Positions 1 through 6,296 of a DNA stretch of 58,735 nt are shown here, in pieces; position 1 is the first letter of the stretch; every line of letters begins with the position of its first letter. The translations under genes and the position numbers were made by a program. Source of the DNA: Opitutaceae bacterium (GTDB taxonomy: Bacteria > Verrucomicrobiota > Verrucomicrobiia > Opitutales > Opitutaceae); assembly GCA_023269585.1 (NCBI GenBank), contig JAHFTC010000009.1, positions 1-58,735 of the forward strand. Reading direction: 5' to 3'. The notes beneath the pieces were generated by a model, which worked only from the letters and a program-made list of their open reading frames with translations, made no database searches and had not been told where the DNA came from.

Positions 1-4
1 AAAG

Positions 5-514
5 ATGAACGAATTCGAGAAACAGGTTGCCGCGGCGCTGACGGCCATCGGCTGGGACGCCACAGAAATGAAAGTCGGCTCCGTTTCCGCGTGGCACTTG
101 GCGACCGAGACACCGGCATTCAAGTTTGATACGTTGGTGAGGGTGTTCCCTGTATCGCAGAGTCTCGCCGTGCTGAGGGCGCGCTCCAGCTTCGATCCCG
201 ATTTTGCAGGCTATCTGTTTTCGCGAGCGGGAGAAGAGCGTTTGCTGGATTGCCCGACCGACAGAGTTTCGCTCACGGCGGGGTTTGAAGTTCCGACCAG
301 GCGATATGAAGGAGTTGGTATTGCGTCACCCGGGGTTGCGAAGTGTTTTGCATCGCAGTCGCAGTTTCTCGCCGACCATTCCTACTGGGTTTTCCCGGTG
401 ATGAAGGGTGATTTCCGCGGTGATGAGGATTCTGGCGCATTCCATTTCCGATTGGGCAAGGGCGGCCAGATTGCGATCATAGACTGGAATCGAGACCGTT
501 TACCGAGCCAATGA
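5..514 (+). CDS. hypothetical protein, probable integron-cassette gene
   Basis: This is an intact 169-residue reading frame that starts four bases into the window and ends at a TGA just before an attC-like palindrome. I do not recognise the family. The product has no signal peptide or membrane segment and looks like a soluble alpha/beta protein. It has a long charged N-terminal helix (residues 1-15) and an aromatic-rich C-terminal half. Its base composition is lower in GC than the housekeeping genes further right. A single small gene, on the same strand as the following small genes and immediately upstream of an attC-like site, is the typical layout of a gene cassette. The upstream context is cut off, so the start codon is the only available choice rather than a proven one. 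Confidence 0.6.
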   Translation: MNEFEKQVAAALTAIGWDATEMKVGSVSAWHLATETPAFKFDTLVRVFPVSQSLAVLRARSSFDPDFAGYLFSRAGEERLLDCPTDRVSLTAGFEVPTRRYEGVGIASPGVAKCFASQSQFLADHSYWVFPVMKGDFRGDEDSGAFHFRLGKGGQIAIIDWNRDRLPSQ

Positions 515-521
515 AAACCCG

Positions 522-611
522 GCCCAACAAGACACCACTGCCAACTCCGGTAGAGTGTCCGCCTTCCAAGCACAGTCAGGTGCCCGGAGCGGCAGACCTC
601 TGACGTTAGGC
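522..611 (+). other. attC-like recombination site A
   Basis: This 90-bp imperfect palindrome opens with GCCCAAC (fits RYYYAAC) and closes with GTTAGGC (fits GTTRRRY), the two conserved core boxes of integron attC sites. Nine bases inside each core lies a second pairing block, CTGCCAACTCCGG on the left and CCGGAGCGGCAG on the right. These pair except for an unpaired extra A on the left, like the extrahelical bases that set attC polarity. The central segment carries GTCCGCCTTCCAA, which recurs in site B. It lies 8 bp after the stop codon of the preceding gene and 13 bp before the next start. Recombination activity is inferred, not shown. Confidence 0.75.
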
Positions 612-624
612 GAAAGAACATTCA

Positions 625-897
625 ATGACAGCGCCCATCACAAATTCCCAGAAAGAGGTCCTGCCGACCGTTGCGCTGGTCCTGTCCTGTCTTGGTGTCT
701 TTCTGAGTCCTCTCTCATCTATTCCTGGAGTCATCTGCGGGCACATATCGCTGAATAGAAAGAAGGAGCTAAGCAGTTCGGCCAAGGGCTTGGCGATCGC
801 ATCGCTTTGTGTCGGCTACGGATCCATCGCGCTCTGGATCTTGGTGCTCACACCGTTTCTATTCACGATTGGCGCACCCGTTGGACTGCAAAAATAG
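625..897 (+). CDS. DUF4190-like small membrane protein (cassette gene)
   Basis: The 90-residue product has two hydrophobic segments, about residues 14-38 and 57-83. They are joined by a short basic loop carrying the G-H-I-S-L-N pattern typical of DUF4190 proteins. That family is of small double-membrane-spanning proteins of unknown role, common in Bacteria. The gene sits between two attC-like sites, starting 13 bp after site A, and its TAG stop overlaps the first base of the next core box (GCCTAAC). That tight packing is what cassette genes show. No promoter is visible, so it would probably depend on read-through or an array promoter outside the window. Confidence 0.65.
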   Translation: MTAPITNSQKEVLPTVALVLSCLGVFLSPLSSIPGVICGHISLNRKKELSSSAKGLAIASLCVGYGSIALWILVLTPFLFTIGAPVGLQK

Positions 898-982
898 CCT
901 AACCTATAGTGAAGTAGGTCGCGAGGGGCGGACTGCGCCGTAGGGATGGGCTTGGGTCGAGAGACCTACATCACGGTTGAAC
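897..982 (+). other. attC-like recombination site, second in the array
   Basis: The site starts with GCCTAAC (RYYYAAC) and ends with GTTGAAC (GTTRRRY), 86 bp in all. Inside the cores, GTGAAGTAGGTC on the left is matched by GACCTACATCAC on the right with one mismatch, giving a long imperfect hairpin. The inner spacers differ from those of sites A, B and C, so it is a divergent member. The right core abuts the outer end of the IS91-family element, whose terminal repeat begins with the same seven bases. Whether GTTGAAC belongs to attC, to the insertion sequence, or to both cannot be settled from the sequence alone. Confidence 0.6.
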
Positions 983-1237
983 GAGGCCGCGGGCGGGCGG
1001 CGTTATATACAGAGCGAAAGTTCCCGGTCCGTAGGTGGGACTCGGCACACCGGAAGGCTCGGGCCGAGATTCCGGGCCGGCGCCGGAGGATCGGCTTGCG
1101 TCGTGGAGCGCGGCTGGCGGTCGGCCCAACGCGGTTGGACGGGGCGTTTTCGGCGTGCGCGGGCAGGCTCCGCCCCGGCGTCACCGATCGATGATGACAC
1201 AGGAGGCGGGAGCGGACTGGAGCGGACGAAGGCGCAA

Positions 1238-2392
1238 TCATGGCGGGGCGCGGGTTTTCCACAGCACGAGCCGGGCGGCGGCGGGCAGCACGATGGTCTT
1301 GCCGCCGGGCAGGACCAACGCGGCGCAGATCGTGGCGGAGCCGCCGCAGTGCGGGCACTTCGGTTTCCACTGCGGCTCGGGCGCAGGAACCGGCGGCGGT
1401 GGTTTGCGGCGCGTGGCCTTGGCGATGGCGGCGCGCACGCGGGGCAGCTCGCGGGTGCGGGCGTGGTTGGCGAGGAAGCCGTAGTGGCGGATCTTGGTGA
1501 ACGAGCAGGGCAGCAGGTGCCGGCAAAACCGCCGCGTGAACTGCTCGACGGTGATCGTCTCGTGCTTGCGGGCGCCGTTGTCGGCATAATCGCGGTAATG
1601 GAACCGGACGGTGCCCGCCTGCGGGTCGAAGTGCTCGATGCGGCTCTCGCTGATGGCGACGCGGTGGGTGTAGTTGGAGAGGTAGGCCAGTACCGACTCC
1701 GGCCCGGCGAAGGGCGGCTTGCAGTACACGACCCACTTCTTCGCTTCGCCCAACTCGCGCCACAGCTTCGGCCAGCCGCCGGGCGGTTCGGGCACCTCGC
1801 CGCGATCCTTCAGCCGGGTCAGCCCGGCGAGGAACTTGCCGCGCAAGACCGCGGCGATCACGCCGACGGGCAGGAGGAACCGGCGCGACTTCACGCGGTG
1901 CCAGCGGCTCTGCTCGTCGAGCGCGCCGCCGGCGACGATGGCGTGCACGTGCGGGTGCAGGCCGAGGCGTTGGCCCCAGGTGTGCAGCACCATCGTCAGC
2001 CCCAGCTCGCCCCCGAGCCGTTCGCGTCCGAGCTGCTGGAGCGTCTGCGCGGCGGCGGCGAAGAGCAGCGCGTACAACTCCCGCGGTGCGGCGGCGCACA
2101 ACGGCAGCAGCGCGTGGGGCAGCGTGCAGACGACGTGGAAATACGGCGCGTCCAGCAACGCCGAGCGCTGGCGCTCCAGCCACGCGCGGGCCAGCCGGCC
2201 CTGGCAGCGTGGGCAATGCCGGTTGCCGCAACCGCGGGGCAACGCTTCGCCGTGCCCGCAGTCCGGGCACGCGGTGTGGGCGTGGCCGAGTTCGCCCGTG
2301 CGGCAACGCGTGAGCGCGCGCACGGTGGCATGGTGCCGGGGTGGCACCGCCGCGAACCCGGCACGCAGGATCGCGCCGAGGTCCCCGGTCAT
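1238..2392 (-). CDS. IS91-family transposase (HUH, rolling-circle type)
   Basis: The 384-residue product starts at an ATG that overlaps the stop of the upstream recombinase gene (ATGA), which fixes the start. An N-terminal zinc-finger-like cluster carries paired cysteines (CPDCGHGEALPRGCGNRHCP region, about residues 35-55). Next comes the HPHVHAI motif, the metal-binding HUH signature of IS91 transposases. Further on a Y-x-x-x-Y pattern fits a family nuclease motif, and the C-terminus has a second zinc ribbon (CPHCGG). The protein would nick at the origin end and drive one-ended rolling-circle transposition. Length and motif order fit the family, and the gene looks intact. Confidence 0.9.
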   Translation of the reverse strand: MTGDLGAILRAGFAAVPPRHHATVRALTRCRTGELGHAHTACPDCGHGEALPRGCGNRHCPRCQGRLARAWLERQRSALLDAPYFHVVCTLPHALLPLCAAAPRELYALLFAAAAQTLQQLGRERLGGELGLTMVLHTWGQRLGLHPHVHAIVAGGALDEQSRWHRVKSRRFLLPVGVIAAVLRGKFLAGLTRLKDRGEVPEPPGGWPKLWRELGEAKKWVVYCKPPFAGPESVLAYLSNYTHRVAISESRIEHFDPQAGTVRFHYRDYADNGARKHETITVEQFTRRFCRHLLPCSFTKIRHYGFLANHARTRELPRVRAAIAKATRRKPPPPVPAPEPQWKPKCPHCGGSATICAALVLPGGKTIVLPAAARLVLWKTRAPP

Positions 2393-3258
2393 CGCGGCAG
2401 GGAGGCGAGCAGGTCCAGCGGCGCGGCCAGTTGCCCGAGCCGGCCATTGGTCACGTGCAGGTAGCGCGCGGTGGTCGAGAGGCTGGCGTGGCCGAGGAGC
2501 TTTTGCACGACGGTGATCTCGACGCCGGCCTCCAACAGGTGCGTGGCGTAGGAGTGCCGCAACGTATGCATGCCGCCCTTGCACTTGACCTGGGCCGCGG
2601 CAATCGCGCGCTTGAGCACGTGCGCGACCAGCGCCTTCGACATCGGCTCGCCCGGCCGCACCCCTTGGAACAACCACGGGCTGTCGTGCCCGGGCCGGCC
2701 CGTGCGCTCGTCGCGCCAGTACTGCCGCAGCAACCCGAGCAACTCGGTCGACAACGGCAACACCCGCTCCTTCGAGCCCTTGCCCCGGCGCACCCGCAGT
2801 TGCCCGCGAGGCGCATCGAGGTCGCCGATCTGCAGCAGTCGCACCTCTTCGCGGCGCAGTCCGCAGGCGTAGGTCAGTGTCAGCAACGCGCGATTCCGGC
2901 CGGCCGTTGCGCCCTGCAGAATCGCCGCGACCTCGCTCTGCGCGTAGACCTCCACGCGCTTGACCGCGCGACGGCACCGCGGGATGCCCCGCACACACTC
3001 GTCGCGCGGGCGCCCCAGCACCCATTCCTGGAAGCGCCGCACCGCGTTGGTCGCCACGTTCAGACTCGAGCCCGACAGGCCCCGGTCCCGCCGCAGGTAC
3101 GCCAGCCAGTCGCGGATCTGCTCGTCGCTGAGCCGGTCGGGCGACCGGCCGTAGTGTTTGGCCAACGCCGCCAGGCGGGCGACGTAGCCCTGGATCGTGC
3201 GCTCGGCACGCCCACGGATGGTGAGTTCGCGGATGAATTGCTCTCGTAGTGATGTCAT
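2389..3258 (-). CDS. tyrosine recombinase/site-specific integrase of the IS91 element
   Basis: The 289-residue protein has an N-terminal SAM-like core-binding domain (about residues 1-90) and a C-terminal catalytic domain. Visible catalytic elements are the first arginine in YACGLRREEV, the HTLRHSYATHL box with its His-x-x-Arg, and the LLGHASLSTTARYLHV block with the histidine and the nucleophilic tyrosine. All expected residues are present, so it should be active. It lies directly upstream of the IS91 transposase with a 4-bp ATGA overlap, so the two are probably translationally coupled. Several IS91-group elements carry a recombinase of this kind. It lacks the extra domain that distinguishes integron integrases as far as I can see, so I do not call it intI despite the nearby attC-like sites. 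Confidence 0.88.
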   Translation of the reverse strand: MTSLREQFIRELTIRGRAERTIQGYVARLAALAKHYGRSPDRLSDEQIRDWLAYLRRDRGLSGSSLNVATNAVRRFQEWVLGRPRDECVRGIPRCRRAVKRVEVYAQSEVAAILQGATAGRNRALLTLTYACGLRREEVRLLQIGDLDAPRGQLRVRRGKGSKERVLPLSTELLGLLRQYWRDERTGRPGHDSPWLFQGVRPGEPMSKALVAHVLKRAIAAAQVKCKGGMHTLRHSYATHLLEAGVEITVVQKLLGHASLSTTARYLHVTNGRLGQLAAPLDLLASLPR

Positions 3259-3350
3259 AACATCGCCACGATCCCGCCGCAGATGAGCCTCCCGTCAGCT
3301 CAACTCTCCGATTCCGCCCACCCCCGGCCCTCCCGCCGCGACGCGGCTTC

Positions 3351-3441
3351 GTTCAACCAGACGCCACATCCAACGCCTCTATAATGTCCGCCTTCCAATC
3401 AAAAGTCTTCAGTTCGGCGTGGCTGAGCTGATGCGTTCGCC
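3351..3441 (+). other. attC-like recombination site B
   Basis: This 91-bp palindrome has the same register as site A. The left core GTTCAAC (RYYYAAC) is followed by nine bases and CATCCAACGCC. The right block GGCGTGGCTG is followed by nine bases and the core GTTCGCC. The inner blocks pair as CCA-CGCC with one extra A on the left strand. The right core departs from GTTRRRY at one position, so it is partly degenerate. The central GTCCGCCTTCCAA is shared with site A. The left core is also the outer part of the IS91-family terminal repeat. The next gene starts six bases after the right core. Confidence 0.65.
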
Positions 3442-3446
3442 AGAAG

Positions 3447-3851
3447 ATGAGCCCCGCTGAAATGATCGAGATCCAGTTCGGGAAGTGGCATCGAAGCTTT
3501 CCGCTGCGGCACTGCTCGATTCTCTCGAAAGAGCGCGTGGCCGAAGTTCTCAAGTCCGGCGAGAACGAGGCGGTCGTCACGGTTCACGCCACCGGCGGGA
3601 AGGTGCTCACGCTCTTTCCTTCAGCGCTCAGTTGGGAAGGAAGAGAGATCGCGTACAGCGAGATCGCAGGTCACGAGTGGATCGATATCGATCACGCCGC
3701 GAAGGCCCGGAACAAGACCGAGCATTTTGATCGGCTCCATCTTCTCACGGCATCCGGAGTCGTCACGGTCGAGGGCTTGGGCCAAGCCGTTTTCCCTCTG
3801 ATGAAGTCGCTGGAGATGATCCGGAAAAAGAGCGGAGGGCGAATCGGGTAG
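3447..3851 (+). CDS. hypothetical protein, probable cassette gene
   Basis: The 134-residue product has no signal peptide or membrane helix. It is beta-rich in the first half (alternating hydrophobic and charged residues to about residue 75), then has a W-x-D-I turn and a C-terminal amphipathic helix. The overall pattern is compatible with a small PH-like fold, but I cannot assign a family. It starts six bases after attC-like site B; a second in-frame ATG lies five codons downstream. Its last codons and TAG stop coincide with a CGGGTAGCCGG stretch that belongs to the possible group II intron remnant on the other strand. The original C-terminus may therefore have been replaced. Confidence 0.55.
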   Translation: MSPAEMIEIQFGKWHRSFPLRHCSILSKERVAEVLKSGENEAVVTVHATGGKVLTLFPSALSWEGREIAYSEIAGHEWIDIDHAAKARNKTEHFDRLHLLTASGVVTVEGLGQAVFPLMKSLEMIRKKSGGRIG

Positions 3852-4129
3852 CCGGTGGTAGTTAGCCACCGGCCCCCACACCACCCGGCGTACGGGTCCG
3901 TACCGGGCGGTTCCGGTCTCCATCACTCGACGACGCGCGGAGCGCCTTTCGGATAATGGTAGGCAGTCCAGCTCTCTTGCAGCGAGATCACTCCTTGCTC
4001 CTTCAGCCACTCAGGTTTTGCGTCCCGCAAAACCTCAGGCCTCGCGACGCCGCAGTTGCCTTCGTCTAATGCTTGGGTTTTGGATTCGCGCATTGAGGAC
4101 TTGGCAGATGTCGCTGCGCTCGGTACCAC
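3842..4129 (-). pseudogene. possible 3' remnant of a group II intron (reverse-transcriptase tail plus RNA hairpin)
   Basis: On the minus strand, a fragment of about 68 codons ends in W-L-K-E-Q-G-V-I-S-L followed by H-Y-P. It is followed by a structured segment in which ACCGCCCGG pairs with CCGGGTGGT around the inner stem TACGG/CCGTA. A short reverse-transcriptase-like C-terminus followed by a stable hairpin and a CTACCCGATT end resembles the 3' part of bacterial group II introns. Class C introns are known to target attC sites. No intact reverse transcriptase, no 5' intron end and no classical GAAA-capped domain V were found. If the reading is wrong, this is simply a 400-bp spacer with no gene. 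Confidence 0.35.
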
Positions 4130-4153
4130 CTCTTAGTTCACTCGCATGTCGGG

Positions 4154-4244
4154 CACACACCAGCCACCACTTCCAACGCCTCTATGACGCTCGTTTTCCA
4201 CCACCGAGTCCATGCTTCGGCGTGGCAGACCTGAGACTTTGGGC
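4154..4244 (+). other. attC-like recombination site C (degenerate)
   Basis: The inner blocks CTTCCAACGCC and GGCGTGGCAG are nearly the same as in site B, with the same extra A and the same nine-base spacing to the outer cores. The right core position reads TTTGGGC rather than GTTRGGC, and the left core position reads CACACAC, so both outer boxes have decayed. The shared register with sites A and B makes common descent clear. The next gene begins nine bases downstream. Confidence 0.55.
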
Positions 4245-4253
4245 AGGAAGATC

Positions 4254-4706
4254 ATGCAACACTCTGTAATTGCCGAATTGAAGACGGGGAGCACGTGGAA
4301 GCTCGTCGGCCTGAGCATCGTCACCTTCTTTGTCTATGCCGCACACTACATGAATCGGCAGACAAAGATCCTGAATGCACATTGCCAGCGTGAGCGTAGG
4401 ATATCTAACGAGTTCATGGCCTTCGTCCTTATCGTAAGCTACCTCTCGCTACTCCTGTTCATCGCCTACCTCTTCGTCGACGACACGCACCCAGTTGCCA
4501 AGATCAGCAACTTTGTCGATAGAGTAAGTAACATCGCGTATTTAGTATGGGGATTCAAAGCGAGAAACCGAGTGAACGAAATCCTTTCGTCTGGGAGAAG
4601 TTCCCCCGAGTGGTTTCATGGCCTTTGGACCTTCCTCTTCACTCCGTTGTATTTTAACTTTAAGATCAACGTCCTGAATGGCGGTAAAGAACCTAAGCAT
4701 GCTTGA
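4254..4706 (+). CDS. DUF4234-like membrane protein (cassette gene)
   Basis: The start is taken at the ATG nine bases after attC-like site C, because the in-frame upstream ATG lies inside the palindrome. The 150-residue product has three hydrophobic stretches, about residues 14-30, 52-72 and 125-140. An S-T-W-K-L-V-G-L-S-I pattern precedes the first one, and basic and aromatic residues flank the rest. This order resembles DUF4234-type inner-membrane proteins of unknown function. The gene is distinctly AT-richer than the chromosomal genes to the right, consistent with acquisition. It is followed after 13 bp by another candidate attC. Confidence 0.55.
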   Translation: MQHSVIAELKTGSTWKLVGLSIVTFFVYAAHYMNRQTKILNAHCQRERRISNEFMAFVLIVSYLSLLLFIAYLFVDDTHPVAKISNFVDRVSNIAYLVWGFKARNRVNEILSSGRSSPEWFHGLWTFLFTPLYFNFKINVLNGGKEPKHA

Positions 4707-4719
4707 AGGCAGGAAATGC

Positions 4720-4772
4720 GCCGAACCCAGAGAGTTCTGTGACGCGAAGCCGTCACATGACTCTTGTTGAAC
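4720..4772 (+). other. candidate attC-like site D
   Basis: GCCGAAC on the left and GTTGAAC on the right bracket an imperfect hairpin whose inner stem is TGTGACG/CGTCACA with a five-base loop. The outer arms AGAG/CTCT also pair. At 53 bp it is short for an attC, and the left core fits RYYYAAC poorly. It could instead be a transcription terminator hairpin without a T run. Its position just after the fourth small gene favours attC. Confidence 0.4.
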
Positions 4773-4792
4773 CCCTTCGATGAACTCAGGGC
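4773..4792. repeat. CCCTTCGA...TCAGGGC palindromic element
   Basis: The sequence CCCTTCGATGAACTCAGGGC directly follows candidate site D. It closely matches CCCTTCGACAAGCTCAGGGC, a short imperfect palindrome I know from intergenic regions of many unrelated bacteria. Only one copy is seen here. Confidence 0.4.
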
Positions 4793-5149
4793 CGCGGCAA
4801 GCCCGAGGTGGACCGGAGACGAAGGCTCAACCGGCGAAGGGCTGACGTGGCACGCGGCGAGGACCACCGTCTATGCGCTTTGTGTTTTCCGCGGATCTCT
4901 CGCTGTTGACTTCGTCAATAGCACGCACCCCCGGCGCTCCTGCGTGCGGCTGTCGATGTAGGAGAAACGCACGGACCGGTCGTCGACGATTCCCACTGCC
5001 ACCAGCCACTTCCTACGAGATGAGGCGAGGATGTTCACGGCCGCCGAAGCGCGCGGACCGAATATGCGCGCCAGTGCAAAACCCACTCAGTCACCACGGC
5101 GCCCGGCCCGCCTGAGGGCACAATTTCCCAGTGACGTCCGCCCCCCGGC
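4793..5149. other. spacer without a recognisable gene
   Basis: About 360 bp between the cassette-like region and the GFA fragment. Short open frames exist on both strands, but none shows domain motifs, a convincing ribosome binding site or consistent codon use. Degraded upstream parts of the GFA gene may lie here, but I cannot recognise them. Confidence 0.5.
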
Positions 5150-5350
5150 GTGGCACCCCTGCACGTCGCGCAACGCAGAACCGAACCATGCAATCCGACC
5201 ATCACAGCGTCCCGGAGCGGAAACTTGCTCGGCACGCTCCAGGATGAACCATCCATCCGTCCCTCGGCGCACATCTTCGTCGCGGACAAAGCTCCCTGGC
5301 ATGAGATCACCGACGATCTCCCCCAGTACGACGGTCATGTCCCGGGCTAG
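5150..5350 (+). pseudogene. GFA/CENP-V domain protein, C-terminal remnant
   Basis: From about position 5213 to the TAG at 5350 the frame encodes a segment reading G-N-L-L-G-T-L-Q-D-E, then P-S-A-H-I-F-V, then W-H-E-I-T-D-D-L-P-Q-Y. This is the conserved end of glutathione-dependent formaldehyde-activating (GFA) family proteins, whose members bind zinc through N-terminal cysteines. The upstream part with the CxCG and zinc-binding cysteines is not present in any frame I could read, so only about the last 45 residues survive. The fragment ends 27 bp before rsmE and marks the border between accessory DNA and core genes. Confidence 0.55.
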
Positions 5351-5377
5351 CGCCGCGCTCCGGTTTCCGCCTTCCCG

Positions 5378-6103
5378 ATGAATCTCCTGCTCCTCCGTCG
5401 CGATGAACTCGACCGCGCCCTGCCCGCGGCGGACCCGCGGGCGCGGCACCTGCGCACCGTCCTGCGCCGCGCGATCGGCGACGACTTCGACCTCGGCGTG
5501 ATCGACGGGCCGCGTGGCAAGGGCCGCGTGACCGCGCTGCCCGAGGATGGCTCCGTGGCCTTCGCCGCCACGCTCAGCGCCGAACCGCCGCCGCTCGCGC
5601 CGCTGCAGCTCGTCATCGGACTTCCACGACCACAGACCGCCCGCAAGATCCTCCAGGAGTGCACCGCGCTCGGCGTGGGCGCGCTGCACTTCGTCGCCAC
5701 CGGCCGCGCCGAGCCCGGCTATGCGCAGAGCACGCTCTGGTCGTCCGGCGAATGGCGCGAGCACCTCGTCGAGGGCGCGCAACAGGCGTTCTGCACGCGC
5801 CTGCCGGCCGTCACCTCCGGCCGGCCGCTCGCCGCGGTGCTCGCCGACCTTCACGCGGACGGGCTCCGCCTCGCCCTCGACAACTACGAGGCCGCCGCCG
5901 GGCTCGCCGAACTCGCTCTGCCCGCCGCGCCGGCCGCCGCCGGGCTCGCGCTCGGCCCCGAACGCGGCTGGGATGCCGGCGACCGCGCCGCGCTGCGCGC
6001 CGCCGGTTTCACGCTCGTGCACCTCGGGCCCCGCGTCCTGAGGCTGGAGACAGCCGCCGTCGCCGCCGTCGCCATCCTCAAGGCGCGGCTGGGCTGGCTT
6101 TAG
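5378..6103 (+). CDS. rsmE: 16S rRNA (uracil-1498-N3)-methyltransferase RsmE
   Basis: The 241-residue protein has the RsmE layout: an N-terminal PUA-like RNA-binding domain (about residues 1-70) and a C-terminal SPOUT methyltransferase domain. Key signatures are the I-G-L-P-R-P segment and K-I-L-Q-E-C-T-A-L-G-V (where the family usually has LPKxxRxExxxxKatELGV). The knot region G-P-E-R-G-W and the L-G-x-R-V-L-R-x-E-T-A block near the C-terminus form the S-adenosylmethionine-binding trefoil knot. It methylates N3 of U1498 in 16S rRNA within the 30S subunit. The start is the only good ATG and the length is normal. It converges on rsmD, another 16S methyltransferase gene. Confidence 0.93.
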   Translation: MNLLLLRRDELDRALPAADPRARHLRTVLRRAIGDDFDLGVIDGPRGKGRVTALPEDGSVAFAATLSAEPPPLAPLQLVIGLPRPQTARKILQECTALGVGALHFVATGRAEPGYAQSTLWSSGEWREHLVEGAQQAFCTRLPAVTSGRPLAAVLADLHADGLRLALDNYEAAAGLAELALPAAPAAAGLALGPERGWDAGDRAALRAAGFTLVHLGPRVLRLETAAVAAVAILKARLGWL

Positions 6104-6194
6104 CCCGAACACTTCACACCCTCTCCGACGGCGGTACGCTTCGGAAGCTCGTTGAGCGCCGCGAATCACACCCCGGGTGTCCGGGCTAAGAGCA

Positions 6195-6209
6195 AAACCG
6201 CAACGGTTT
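6195..6209. terminator. weak hairpin between convergent rsmE and rsmD
   Basis: AAACCG and CGGTTT form a six-base stem with a three-base loop, preceded by A residues and followed by TTT on the plus strand. It lies between the two convergent genes and could serve either one. The stem is short, so the call is tentative. Confidence 0.35.
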
Positions 6210-6296
6210 CGCCCATGATCGAGCACCTCGGGAGAGCGGAGGGACCTTCGCCAAGCCGAGGGGCCGCGGGCCGGAAAGGCGGGTGAACGATCCGGA

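Larger units (their letters stand above)
983..3350 (-). mobile_element. IS91-family element with tyrosine recombinase gene
   Basis: The element contains a tyrosine recombinase gene followed, with a four-base overlap, by an IS91-type transposase gene, both on the minus strand. Its ends carry a near-identical inverted repeat, GTTGAACGAGGCCGCG at 976-991 and its complement with one mismatch at 3342-3357. On the minus strand the end downstream of the transposase, where the replication origin of IS91 elements lies, is followed directly by GTTC. GTTC is a known IS91-family target tetramer. No target duplication is expected for rolling-circle transposition. The 255 bp between 983 and 1237 hold no gene and should contain the origin end. 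The exact boundary is uncertain by about seven bases at each side because the repeat runs into attC-like cores. Confidence 0.75.

Noticed and set aside
977-2464. A plus-strand frame across the IS91 transposase
   Set aside because: It is antisense to the transposase with its HUH motif and contains only Gly/Ala/Arg-rich sequence.
2389-3258. Calling the tyrosine recombinase an integron integrase because attC-like sites are nearby
   Set aside because: Its tight coupling to the IS91 transposase and the lack of a visible integron-specific insert fit the recombinase of IS91-group elements better.
4871-5310. Short minus-strand frames in the spacer before rsmE
   Set aside because: No domain, no ribosome binding site, and the plus strand in part of the same stretch encodes a GFA remnant.
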